Of a stretch of 64,000 nucleotides of DNA, positions 44,317 to 55,510 are shown piece after piece; positions within the stretch are counted from its first letter, which is position 1, and every line of letters starts with the position of its first letter. This DNA comes from Cylicocyclus nassatus (taxonomy: Eukaryota; Nematoda; Chromadorea; Rhabditida; Strongylidae): assembly GCA_958299035.1 (NCBI GenBank), contig CATQJL010000316.1, positions 18,267,676 to 18,331,675 on the forward strand. Reading direction: 5' to 3'. The notes beneath the pieces were generated by a model. It ran no database searches and was not told the DNA's origin. It was given only the letters and a program-made list of their open reading frames with translations. The translations under genes and the position numbers were made by a program.

Positions 44317-45500
44317 GGACGATGGGTCACAACTGGACCAAAATGTATTACGGTGCTCTAAGATGAACCCCTCCAAATACTGATTGTTTCCTAAAAATGC
44401 GATATTACTCCTGGTGCATATTTCCTCCACATTCTATTTGTTGGCTAATGTTCTTTGAAAGTATTTGTTTGTACAAAACGACATTATTCAGTAAATGAAG
44501 TCTTCGACTCTCTATAAATGGGCATGACTTAATTCTTGCTAATCTGAATGTAAGCCGCACTCGAGACTGATAACATTTATTTCTTGGCTGACATTTTGGC
44601 AGATCGCATTCTTTAGAGCCTGAAATGGACAAAGTGTTTGCAAATATCCAGTCAAATGTCTCAGCTCCACAAGCAAACTAGGACTATGCCTGATTACTCC
44701 GTAGTCCACCAAACTAATCACTTATCTTTTCGAGAACTCCGCTAGCACAGAGGCGCCTAAGCGAGCATTACCAATTGATCATGTATGCCATGCTATTCAT
44801 CAGGTTAAGAGCGAGTCCACGAGTAATTGCGAAGCACTGCTCCTTACAATTCTTTTGTAAGCTTTTTGCTTGAATCCGAAAAAGTTCCAGACGCGCAAGC
44901 TGAGGTTTGCCATTCTTTACCAAAATCTTTGTCAAGCTTTAGAATTTTTCTCTGCTCTGTGAGTGCCTAGAAGTGTGATCTTGCGCGATCTATTAGGTTG
45001 GTTCAAAAGTTCTCGGACATTCTCAGATTAAATCGGCTATTTCTCAAAATCTCATGCATGTACATACCGAAAATTTGCTGCTTTAGTACTTTCGAAGCAT
45101 GATTTTGGAGTTTATAGAAGTGGGAGATTTGGATGGCGTCTAAATTCTATGCTTTAGAAATCTCGTTTGAATCTCAGAGGAAACACTTACAATGATTGTG
45201 CTTACCAAATTGTAGAAATTGACTCCCTTTACCCGACAGTGTGCAGCCTCCTTTGTCAGTGCTTACGTTGAAATGAATACTTTGTAGGTATGCGATCTGT
45301 AAGAACCTTCTCTTCAATCTAATTTCTCTAATGTTTAAATGCTCCTTAATGCGGACGCATAGAGGGCGAGCCGTCACATCGATGTACAGGTCATGCAGTC
45401 CGCGCAGGTAATAAGGTAAATTGCCCCATACATTATCCACTCCGACCTGCAGGGCATGTTGCTATTGGGCGTTGTGCAGGTGGATCGTAGGTGCGAATCT
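44317..45500. repeat. downstream flank of gene B, shared with gene A
   Basis: Parallels 27280-27960. TAGGTTGGTTCAAAAGTTCT at 44996 looks like a lone mariner-type terminus, whose partner I could not find. No gene recognised. Confidence 0.4.
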
Positions 45501-45773
45501 CCAAGTTGGCAACACACTTTTCTCAATCCTCATATCTTCACAAACTTTCTTAAAGCAGTGATGACTTCAGCGGTGTTATAAGGAACGCTGGCAAGGATCT
45601 TATCGATTATGTTAGGTTCGTCCGTCCGAAAATGATGTTTTTCACGCCGCCCTGTCTGTCTGACATAGTGCTCATAGCATAAGAAGGCGCTATACATTTA
45701 TCCAGCGGCGCAAATCGCGTCCTTCTGTCCACAGCAAGAACGGGAACATACCTTCAATAGCAGCTCTCTTTAT

Positions 45774-46452
45774 ACAGGGTGTCCCAAAAAGATGTGCACA
45801 CTGTTTGATCGTTAACAACTCTCTTGCTTTCATGTCTTTTGTCGAGCTTGGGGCATCATTTTTTTAAAGCGAGGTTTAACTTAGATTTACTGTATGGAGC
45901 GAATTATCGGTGCTTTTCATTACTGTAGCTACCATAGGAACTTCAAGGAGGATTTTAAGCCATCGAAAGTGATTTTTGCCTTGGAACGAAATCCAAACAA
46001 GCCAAAGACTCTTGTACTGGCCTAACTAAAGCCGCTGATTCTAAATATGAAAATTGCACTTCAGTATAGGGCTTCTTTCAAGAGTTATTTTAGATTTAGG
46101 GTAACAACTGTTTCTCCAATGTTCGTCAGAAATGTGATACGTCATCAAAAAAGCTCAAAAAACTGGTGGAAAGTTATGCAGTGAAATTAGCACGCTTGAA
46201 AACCTTGCTACACTAATTTTCAGATTTTTTTGAGATTATTTCATCAAAAGGCCTGATTAACAGTGACAATGTGCGCTAAAAGTTCATACCGTAATCATGC
46301 AGTAATGAAGAACGATTTATGATTGCTCCATACTATAAATCTAAGTTGAACCTCGCTCCACAAAACGATACCTCGAACTCGGCAAAAGACATGAAAGCAA
46401 GAGAGTTATTAACGATTAAACAGTGTGCACATCTTTTTAGGACACTCGGTAT
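45774..46452. mobile_element. mariner-type MITE with long terminal inverted repeats
   Basis: The left CAGGGTGTCCCAAAAAGATG, CACACTGTTTGATCGTTAAC and AACTCTCTTGCTTTCATGTC pair with the right end over about 160 bp, including the AAGCGAGGTTTAACTTAGAT block. The middle is unpaired. No transposase. Confidence 0.8.
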
Positions 46453-46645
46453 GTGTGATGGGCCGAACGAAAGTGTACAAAAAGGTTTTTGTTTTCTGCC
46501 TTGCGGTACCATTTTGCTATGTGCCTACTTGAAACGATATTAACTTGGACGTAGTAAACTGGTAATGCTCTTCAATGAATTTTTCCTTGTGGTTTTGTAA
46601 GGAAAGCTCGCCTAGTATCTTGGACCAATTGTCAGTTTCTGCCAG

Positions 46646-47791
46646 CAGGGCCCGGCACGAGGTGGGCAAATGACAAGCTGGAAATCGTTTTGGGGCCAAA
46701 AAGCAAAGGGGATATCGTTCTTGCGGGATCCGGGGCGGAGCCCCGAAAGAAGATTCCAAGTGCAAGCAAAAGAAGGTGAAATCATGCTTGCCTTATACAT
46801 TTAATTCACTGGGAAGTAGTTTCCATAAACCTCAACGCACAGCAGACTTCGCGCGCACTACGCCGCGTTGCCGCTAGTTGCCGCGTGCGCGACGTCGCAT
46901 CAGCGATGCCGTTGAACAGCATGATTACATGATCAGTTCTCAATGCAGGCGTAATGATATAGCACCAAATTATGTAAGCGAACAAAGAGAGGCTAGTAGA
47001 AACAAAGCATGAAATGTTATGAAAAACTTATGTGAATGGGAGGTGTAATAAGCATTTTTTCCAAAAGTTTCGCAAAACTGGTAAATGAAGATGTGAATTC
47101 AAATGGCTCGCTTGCAGCGCACAGATGACCATAAGGTATGAAACTTGGTAGGTAAATGAACACGGGTCTGCAGGGCTTATCTTAGAAGTTTTATTGAAAA
47201 ATTATTTGAATGAAGGTTGTGGCAAGCTTTTTTCTGAAAATTTCCCACTATCAAGAAAATTGGAAAAATGGCTCATGTACAGCGCAGAGAAAACGAAATC
47301 GCACGAGACTTGGTGTGTATACGCGTAGTAAAACTAAGGAACAATGTATGATAAATTATGATACACTTATGTGAATGAAGAGCGTGCTTAACTTTTTTAC
47401 AAATTAGGTGGGCAATTGCCCACCTAATGCCCATTTAAGGTGGGCAAAACTTTCAATTCACATAATTTTTTCAAAATTTTTACATTAATCTGTTGTTCAC
47501 CTAAATTTTACTATATGGTGAGATCTCTCAGTCCTATGACTGCGTTCCTTTGATATTTTTTCATACCTTCATCATTTTCCTTGCTTATTCTTCTTCCTGT
47601 TTTCTACTTGATACAGGTGAGGTTTGAGCATTTTGGGCGCTTTTGAGCGCTTTTAGGCGAAATGGGCCGGTGCTCCCGTTCCACAAGCACAAAGCGTCAA
47701 TTTTGGATGCAAGAGGGTACTCGTAAAAACTATTGGGTCAAAGGGGAATTCGTTTTGGAAAACCCCGTCTGCCCACCTCGTGCCGGGCCCT
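46646..47791. mobile_element. element with CAGGGCCCGGCACGAGGTGGGCA inverted ends
   Basis: The 22-base ends are perfect inverted copies (left from 46646, right to 47791). The interior has GGGGATATCGTT and a ATTAGGTGGGCAATTGCCCACCTAAT palindrome near 47404, plus repeated TGTGAATG(A/G) and CGCACAGATGACC-like words. A second left end is at 63168 and a fragment at 8122. Class not recognised. Confidence 0.7.
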
Positions 47792-49219
47792 GTGCCTAAG
47801 TCGAAGGATTATATGAGACAGTCGTTAGTGTACCTGCATATAGCTGGACGGCATTCTAAAACTGGGGCTTTGATATTGGCCATGAAGGCTACCGCATGCA
47901 TGAGAGCTAACTATCCCATGGTTTGATCCTCTATTTTGCACAAACTACCTCCACAAACCACAAACTATATCATCTACAAATGTTGCACTACAAATACCTC
48001 TAACAGTGGTATGAGCTGTGGAACTAACAGCCCGTAGAGGTTGAGATTATTAGACGGTGAGAAGCTTTGACACAGCTTAAAATAGCGCAAGCGTTACTAC
48101 GTTTGTGTAAAACGCGCTGATTTCACATGATTCCATGACATAGTTGCCGTTGATGTCAGCCGCGCGTAAGCGTTTCAAAATCATGTTAGATTGGCCAAAT
48201 GAGAAGGAAGAGGAAACAAACCGGTATCCGTAGTAGGCTCTCCCACGCAGCTTTGTGGGTCACACTTTGTACGTGGAAGGATCTGAGCCAGATCATTTTC
48301 GATTGGGGCTTATGTCTCAATCAGGAGGTACAGGGCGAACAGGGAGCTCATTTTTGAAGCGTGACAGTGACAGTGTCTTGTGATGTGTTGGGATTTTCGT
48401 TATTTTGACATTCCCCATTCACCCTGCTTGGAACCTCTCGAAACAAAAGTAGATATAGCGCAATGTCTTTAAGGGAATTGTCACAGTGACCTTTTGACAT
48501 GAGACAATCACCTACGCAGATCAAAACGCTGACACCAAAAGAGCCTTTTTAACTGCAAAACAAGTCTGGGGAGATAGGGCTTTGAATTTTACATTGTTAA
48601 GAGTACGCTGTAATCATTCAAATGCTTTGAAGCACTACAGCATAACATTGAAAAAGTAGTGGAATAGTTTTGGCTACTCAGTGTTGTGGATTTCCCGCAA
48701 ATCAAATTCAATGACTTCCGACCCTGATTTGTTTTGCAGCTAATAAAGCCTACTTTAAAAACAACGTTCCAAGCGGCTTCGGATAAAATCTATTTCATGT
48801 AAAGACTACTGCGACTCCTCAAACTTCCTTTCTTAGATGGCTTCCGTTATCGCAGCATCTAACAGACAATGGGTAACTACAAAATCACCTCCGTTGTCGC
48901 TAGTAAAATGTCTTAGTTGCCCGAGTATACAAAATATGAAACTTGTTTCATGTCTCACTTTTGCTCGGGGGTCGGATTCGGGTGCATTCTAGCAGCGCAA
49001 CTCAACATCCCAAAAACATCGTCTGCAAAAAGAAGGAGAACCTGCATCTACCGTTCGGTTCTGCGGTGTAGTAGCTTACAATTATAAGATACAATGAGTG
49101 CGGATAGTGTTTCTATTGTTAAAATTTATTTGTTCTTTCACAAGCTTTTCAGCGCGGACAACACGACGAGAATAGTAGGTAAGCTTAACAGTCGGGATGT
49201 CTGGGCAATAGAAAAGTAT
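47792..49219. other. no recognised feature
   Basis: No frame over 60 codons with splice support and no terminal repeats that I could pair. Confidence 0.35.
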
Positions 49220-50129
49220 TAGGTTGTCCGGAAATTAAAGCAGGTTTCTGCAAATGGATTTTCAAAAGGATCGTTCTTGTGTATATGTGCATCTTGCGAC
49301 CAATTTCGCATACTGTAGGAAAGTCCTGTTTATGCCCTATCTTATACATCTTACTTCTACGATCAACTCCATTTGTTCAAATTCTAAGACCATCCGAAGA
49401 TGAAGCTTTGAATTACAAGATTTACTCTTTGCACTATTTTGGCTTGAACTTTTTTGGTAAGAAGAGTATTTCCGTGATAATATAGCTGAAGCAAGTTGAC
49501 TGAGCCTACAAGATGAGCAGTAGCGCTCTCTTCTAACAATCGTGAGAGCTGAGAAATTAAGGCTCTAACATGATAAATTGTCGTGGCCGCTCCAAGGCGT
49601 AGAAAACTTTTCTGAAGAAAGCAGCCTGAAAGTTTCTCCCCGTGCTTGAAATGTGGGGCCGGTACCGTCAGATACTATTATAACTGTCACCTTCCAGGCT
49701 ATATTTTTGGCGAGTAAATGAAAAATTCAAAATTTTCGCAGACTAGCCGTGGAGAAAATATTGAAAAGTGGAAAATTTTGATTCTGAGATTCTTTGTTTC
49801 CCAAAAAGTTCCTAAAAAAAATTTCTGCATGGCTATACATGTAGTACTTGTTTGTGGCTATACGCTGCAGCAGTTTTTCATTGAACAATCATATCCAATA
49901 GGAGTTTACAAATTGCCAAAGATGACCTTGTTGGAAAAAAATCTTCTTACTTTCTGGTTTTCGGTAATTTGCTTGTTGGAGCTACAGGTACAGTTGAACG
50001 TGCTTTAGATAAAAAGAAATTTGCTGATCACAGTATTTTTCACTTTGTTTCAAAATATGCAATTCTTAAGGAGTTATGACACTTTAAAGTGAGAATTTGC
50101 AAAACCTGCATTAATTTCCGGACAACCTA
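49220..50129. mobile_element. mariner-like element with TAGGTTGTCCGGAAATTAA ends
   Basis: The left TAGGTTGTCCGGAAATTAAA and GCAGGTTT pair with AAACCTGCATTAATTTCCGG..ACCTA at the right; TA flanks. Two frames (49279-49485, 49718-50008) are not recognisable transposase. A diverged relative lies near 58900-59395. Confidence 0.7.
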
Positions 50130-50329
50130 ATGCTTACGATAGGTGAATTAATTGAAAAAACTAACCAGGAAGCGGAAGCCGCCGTTGGCTGCTTGCAAAC
50201 GATCCGCCACTTTTTAACCGCTAGACTTTGAAAACTCTAGGACTGAATTTTCTGACTGGAGGAGCATCGAATAGGGACTTTTAAATCTTGCAAGAATTCT
50301 ATTTCCTCACATCTCTCTAAGCTTTCCGC

Positions 50330-51670
50330 CATAGTTGTGACCAAGGTCAAGCAAAAGGTGTGGCACACGATCGCTGGTTAGACCCCCCTCTTACTGCTGT
50401 CTCAATAAGACGCCCTGAACTCTATATCTAAGATAGCATCACTTGAAAGCACTGTCAAACATAACGGGCAACATATCCATAATTAGCATGTCAATTAACC
50501 CCTATAGACAATGTTTGAGCGAATTCTGAAGTTCAAGATAATGGGTCGCCTAAGCGAAATCGCCATTTTTCAGCATGATTAACTTTGTATCAAAGGTGAA
50601 GTAGCTGGCTGTTTTTACACTCAAGACAATGCACTACTTCTTCTTCGGCAACTGCAGAAATTTCGCTCTAAAAGACCTTCTAATTTTGGAATTAGAACCA
50701 AAATCTTGTTTTTCCTATTTTTCGCTTTTAATGGCTGTGCTTTCACCAGGTATTGCTCAGAGCTAAGAAGAAGAATCAGGCTCAAATCACTCCTATGAAA
50801 TCTACGAGGTCGTGGCTATCGAATCATTTGAATAGCGTTTGCTAAAAATGTTTTTTGATATAGTTAATGGGGTGTGGCGCCACCCCTAACTGTGGCTGCC
50901 ACAGCTTTTTAGGGGTGGTGCCCCCATTAACTTACCTTCAAACAGAACAAGCAGCTGCGTTTTTCATATCGTTGTTACTGCTTAATCTTCTTCTTTACAT
51001 AGAAGAAATTTCATATGAAAACGTTTCTTTAAGAGCAAGATATAATCGTTTTTTCCTTACCTATGCAAATGTAAAATACTGGTAAAACACTGCGAAAATA
51101 TTGAGATACGATAACACGCTAAGTCTGCGCTACTACGTGAATCGCAAGGGAAGGTGACAAGAAGCTCTTCGATAGCCTAAACCTCGTAATCTACATTAAA
51201 GTGATTCGAGCCTGATTGATCTTCTCCAGCCTGAGATATTGAAAACGAAAAATGGAACAGACGCGATTTTGGCTTGCTCTTCATTCCTTAATTTGGAGGT
51301 AATTTGGAGTAGGATTCCTAATGTGAGCAAAGAAATAGTAGTTCCTTGTATTAAGCGCAAAAAGAAGTAGTTAACTTATTTTTGAAACAAAGTAACATGT
51401 TTGAAAACGACCATCTCACTTAGGTGGTCCTGTATTTGGAAACCTCAGATTCGCTGAAACTTGGACCAAAAGGTTTATTTTATTTGCTGATTACAAAAGG
51501 ATGCTCTTATGCTTTATAAATCTTTAATCATGCTTACTGTACGTATATAAAGGGTCAAACATCAATGTGCTAGTATTTTGCGTGACGGGCCTATTTGACA
51601 TTTTCAACGAATACATGTCATGCGAACAGCGGACGCCTTGATAACGACCCCCCCCCCTTCTCCCTAATTC
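50330..51670. repeat. second copy of the 29.7-31.5 kb segment
   Basis: Collinear with 29690-31530. It carries a short inverted pair GGGGTGTGGCGCCACCCCTA / AGGGGTGGTGCCCCCATTAA (50869-50932) that is absent from the other copy, a likely small insertion. No gene. Confidence 0.6.
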
Positions 51671-51739
51671 CTCAATACGACCCCAGGTGTGGCATGCCAC
51701 AACCTCACGCTTGACCATGGTAGTGACTTTCGGTATGAC

Positions 51740-52110
51740 ACTTTTAAAGGCAGCGTCCAGGCAAGTCTGGACACATGGGAATCTCACGTGGTTAGTAATT
51801 TTGGGGCCCTAACTAAGCCACTGCCCAGCCAGCAGCTCAGGTAGTGCTCTAACGAATGAGATATTCCCCTCGAAACTGAACCTATCGTATTTCGCATGGA
51901 TTCACAGCGCAAAGCATGGGTCCTAGCGCGAAACTGCCATGAATCCATGCGAAAGCAATCCTGGGGTCCACTTTGGAGGTGCATCTCTCAACCGTTAGTG
52001 ATTCACCTACGCTGCCGTTTGGGCAGTGCCTTAGTTAGGGCCCCAGAATTACTTTCCAAGTAAAATCCCCATAGGTCCAGATCTGCCTGGACGCTGCCTT
52101 TAAGGAAGTA
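51740..52110. mobile_element. palindromic MITE, family 6
   Basis: TTAAAGGCAGCGTCCAGGCA at the left pairs with TGCCTGGACGCTGCCTTTAA at the right. Inner blocks GGGGCCCTAACTAAG and CACTGCCC also pair with their complements. About 370 bp, no coding capacity. Confidence 0.75.
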
Positions 52111-53201
52111 CCCGAGGTCAACGTGGTTTCCATTTAAAATCTACATGAAAATTACTCGCTGAAACGTTAATTTTAGGTCTACGTGCTGTGTGCAAAGTGA
52201 TCTTCTGAGAAAAGTAATGATCGTTTTCCAATGACAAATTTGCATTGTTTCAGAGGTTCGAGAATGGTCTCTGCGAGGTTTCCTGCTTTGTGTTTGAAAA
52301 AATTGGAAGGAAGTTGTCATACAGTGGTCAGTGTTTGGTCATTGATGTTAAGCCGTAGCATAAAGCTGGCAACTTGGTAAGCAACAACGATTTTGAAGTC
52401 TAGTACCACTCAAATTTCATTGGAAAATTCGCTCATAACTTTCTGCAGAAGATCGCTTTACAAATAACGAAAACAGCTTCAAAATCAACGATTCAGAGCG
52501 AGTATTTCGATATACATATTATATGGGGAGACCACAGCGACCTCAAATCCTTCCCTTGTTTGCTTACCTCCGCTCATTCCAGCAAAAAGCTAATCTTTCT
52601 AATGAAACCGTTGTCTTGGGATTCACTTGTGCAGCAAAAGAATGCGGTAAGTACAAATAGAGTACAAAGGAAGGAGGCGGAATTACTGCGTAGTTGCTGG
52701 AAACCCACTTATGTTTGCCAAAGCTCTTAGTTAGTTCGTTTGTATCGTTTTTGTTGAAAAAGCTGAGATTGCACCCGTCTATTTGCAATGATTACTTTTT
52801 CCTACAAATCGCTATTTGAATCACATAATTTGCGAGGCGGTGAGATTTCCTTTTGATGCCTTCAATCCATCCAAAAAACCTTGAAAAACTTAGCGATCAA
52901 GAAAGTGGGAGACCGTTTACAACCAGGCAATGGCGGTTTCTGCTTCCAGGTGCCTAAGTCCTACCGATACCGCGGATAATCGCCATTTTTGTGGTGGTGT
53001 TATCCGCGCACAAGAGCGTGTAAACAAACAAAACTTTACAAATGAAAACTATCCACATTTACTCATTAAAAAAGTTGCTTTGTACAAACATTACTCACAA
53101 ACAATGTGAATCGTAAAAAATACAATGTGCATCACTAAAATTGACGCATTTGAAAGAATCGAGCTCGGCATAGTGCATTCTAGTGCTTGGACCTATCGTC
53201 C
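52111..53201. other. no recognised feature; 3' flank of gene C at the end
   Basis: A 74-codon minus-strand frame at 52564-52788 is unsupported. Bases 53040-53201 are probably 3'UTR of gene C; I see no canonical AATAAA at close range. Confidence 0.35.
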
Positions 53202-55360
53202 TTACAACATACAGCACATACCACCGCATTGACTGTAACCGCTCATACAGCCGCAACCACCACCCATTACGCTCGAGCACGGTATCTGTGATATGTTAAG
53301 ATTACGGTAGAAAGATTGAATAGTCAAATCTGTAGTCGTACCACAATCCTTTGAGTCTGCGCACAGGTCGACTGGCAAGTTTGCTGGCACATTGGCATAC
53401 AAACACTAACGGGGCGCATAACCTGGCATCGTGCCTGGCAGGGTACCAAGCAGACTTGTACACACTGAAATAATGGTTCAGGAAAGTCTGCTGACATATT
53501 AGAATTCTTCCCTACCGGAGCCGCAGGTTGAGCAGGTGGAGCAGTGACTGGTGGAGGAGGTGGTGGAGGTGGAAGAGTTGGTGGAGGAGGAGGAGGTGGT
53601 GGTGGAAGAGTAGTTGGAGGAGGCGGTGGTGGTGGAGGAGGTGGAAGTGTGGTTGGTGGAGGAGGAGGAGGAGGTGGTGGTGGTGCAGGAGCGGCTTGTG
53701 AACACATAGATACACATTTTGGCATGCAGAAGCTGATGCAGATCTGTGTCGGGCACGTCATGCAAGTCTGTTGGCAGACAGGTTGGCATGCGGCTGGAGC
53801 GGGCGTGGTGACTGGTGGTAGAGGTGGTGGAGGTGGGAGGGTTGGTGGTGGAGGTGGTGGTGGAGGTGGGAGGGTTGGTGGTAGAGTTGGTGGTGGAGGT
53901 GGTGGTGGAGGTGGCAGGGTTGGTGGTAGAGTCGGTGGTGGCGGAGGAATTGTAGGTTGGGTAACTTGCACAGGAACTACGAGAACGGGAATGGCGCATG
54001 TTTGACAGCAGCTGTTGGTGCATCCTAAAACGCAGACAATAGCTATGTCTGTGTCTAAAGAAAAACGAAGAAAGCCTAGATGAGATAGCCTAGATAGTGG
54101 ACCCTTCCAAGCAGCTCACCTGCAATGCATGTCGGCGTTCTACACGCTGGAACACATTGTACGTTACAAGTATTGAAACAGGAGACTGCTGTCTGGAAAA
54201 TGTTACATGAGAAAGTCTACTGCTAAAGAGATTGTAAAAAAAACTTACAGGTGGACAGCATGACATCAAAGCCGATGAGCAGCAACTCCTCTTCACACGT
54301 GTTAACGAAGCTTTCTGAAATAAATGTGGAGGCTTTGAAGTCTTAAAAATGGATATACCGGTGGAGTCAATGTCAGGGTGAGCAGACCTAATTTCAAACT
54401 AAAACATTTGAGCCGATTTTGAAATCGACTTTAGCAAGATTATATTGCTGCAATCTTTCTAAGCTATAGACTTGCTCTACAGCCATGCTACCAAATAAAA
54501 AAATAAACATTAGAAAGTTGTTTGAAATAATACTAAAATTCAAATCAAAATTTATATTGGAAATGTAACGGTGCAGCTCCGAAAATCAGTTCCTGGAATT
54601 CTAGTCTTAGTAGGTGTCCTGGACTTCTGGAAATCGTCAAAAAAAGAAGTTATATTTTTTTAGCAAAATCACTACAGTAGCCTTGTCAGGGAAATAATAT
54701 GTCGGAAATAAATGACAAATATTGGATGTTTTGCGACTCCGAGAAATATTAGGTTGTGCCATAAGTTTTTTCATAAATGACTTTTCAGCAACTTAAATCA
54801 GTTCTTCTCGAACTCTCAGTAGAATGCGGGTACTGTTCAAAAATCAAAGCCAAGCTCTACATGATGGCTTTCGAAAGCTCGCACCAAGCTTAATTCGCAA
54901 CAAGTTCCAAGCCAAAACAAAATTCTTTTGGAATTCCCAAGAAAACTAAAATCGTCATATCTCAGTTCAAAACAACTCTGCAAATTTCCCACTTTCTCAT
55001 GCATATACTCTCTCATCGGATATTTATACAAGCACTTGCTGCATTTTTCAGAAAACAAGAAAATAGTAATGCGCTCAATTTTCAAACTTTGCGTGCATCA
55101 GTTCTGTGTTCCCCGAATATAGGTGAGTGTATAGCTTCTTCACTCAGAATTACTGCCACAAATTTGCAGCCTACTAGGTGCCCTAGTTCATGAAAAGACT
55201 TATGGGAAATCATATATATGAAAAACGTAGAAAATGTAACTTTCTCGCCCACCTCATTGAATGCCAAAGCTGTTGAATCACCAAGCACATTAGCTTCCAC
55301 TTGTGCTGTAGAGGCAAATAGCAGTAAGCAGATGCTGACACACCTAAAGACTGAATTCAT
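53202..55360 (-). CDS. gene C: secreted CX3C cysteine-rich / polyproline protein, extra last exon
   Basis: Minus-strand exons 55360-55253, 54314-54249, 54192-54120, 54024-53516, 53464-53342 and 53285-53202 give 320 residues. Signal peptide (MNSVFRC..LLLFAS, cleavage near VEA at 23), VKR site, N-terminal cysteine block (CFNTCNVQCVPAC), polyproline block with PTLPP units, middle block of 8 cysteines (CISFCMPKCVSMC), a polyproline block of up to ten prolines in a row, then the CLVPCQARC...CMPMCQQTC block. Unlike A and B, the end continues through CQSTC to a probable sixth exon rich in Gly and Cys (GGGCGC, QCGGMCCML); that last junction uses GTACGA and is less certain. The array is less regular at nucleotide level than in A and B. 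A MITE sits in intron 1. Confidence 0.8.
54750..55208. mobile_element. mariner-like MITE, family 5, copy 2 (in gene C intron 1)
   Basis: The left end is TAGGTTGTGCCATAAGTTTT; the right end, in reverse, is CCCATAAGTCTTTTCATGAA with the terminal TAGGTTGT missing. The interior matches 29950-30449 inverted. It does not touch the exon 1 donor at 55252. Confidence 0.65.
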
Positions 55361-55510
55361 TGCTTGGTGTGGTCGTGCTGATTTGGCACTGACACGGACG
55401 AGCTTATATAGTGGACTTCGATAGAATTCGAATGTGGGCGGAGTTCAATACGAGGACTGGCTTTCGCTAACAGAAACGCGCAGGACGTCAGCGAAAAAAA
55501 AACCACTGGT
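55361..55510 (-). promoter_or_regulatory. promoter of gene C (TATA box 55405-55410)
   Basis: On the minus strand TATATA is followed about 30 bases later by TCAGCA (near 55380) and 20 bases after that by the ATG. Upstream CGCGTTTCTGTTAGCGAAAG, CCAGTCCTCGTA and CGCCCACATTCGAATT match the promoters of A and B. Confidence 0.6.
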
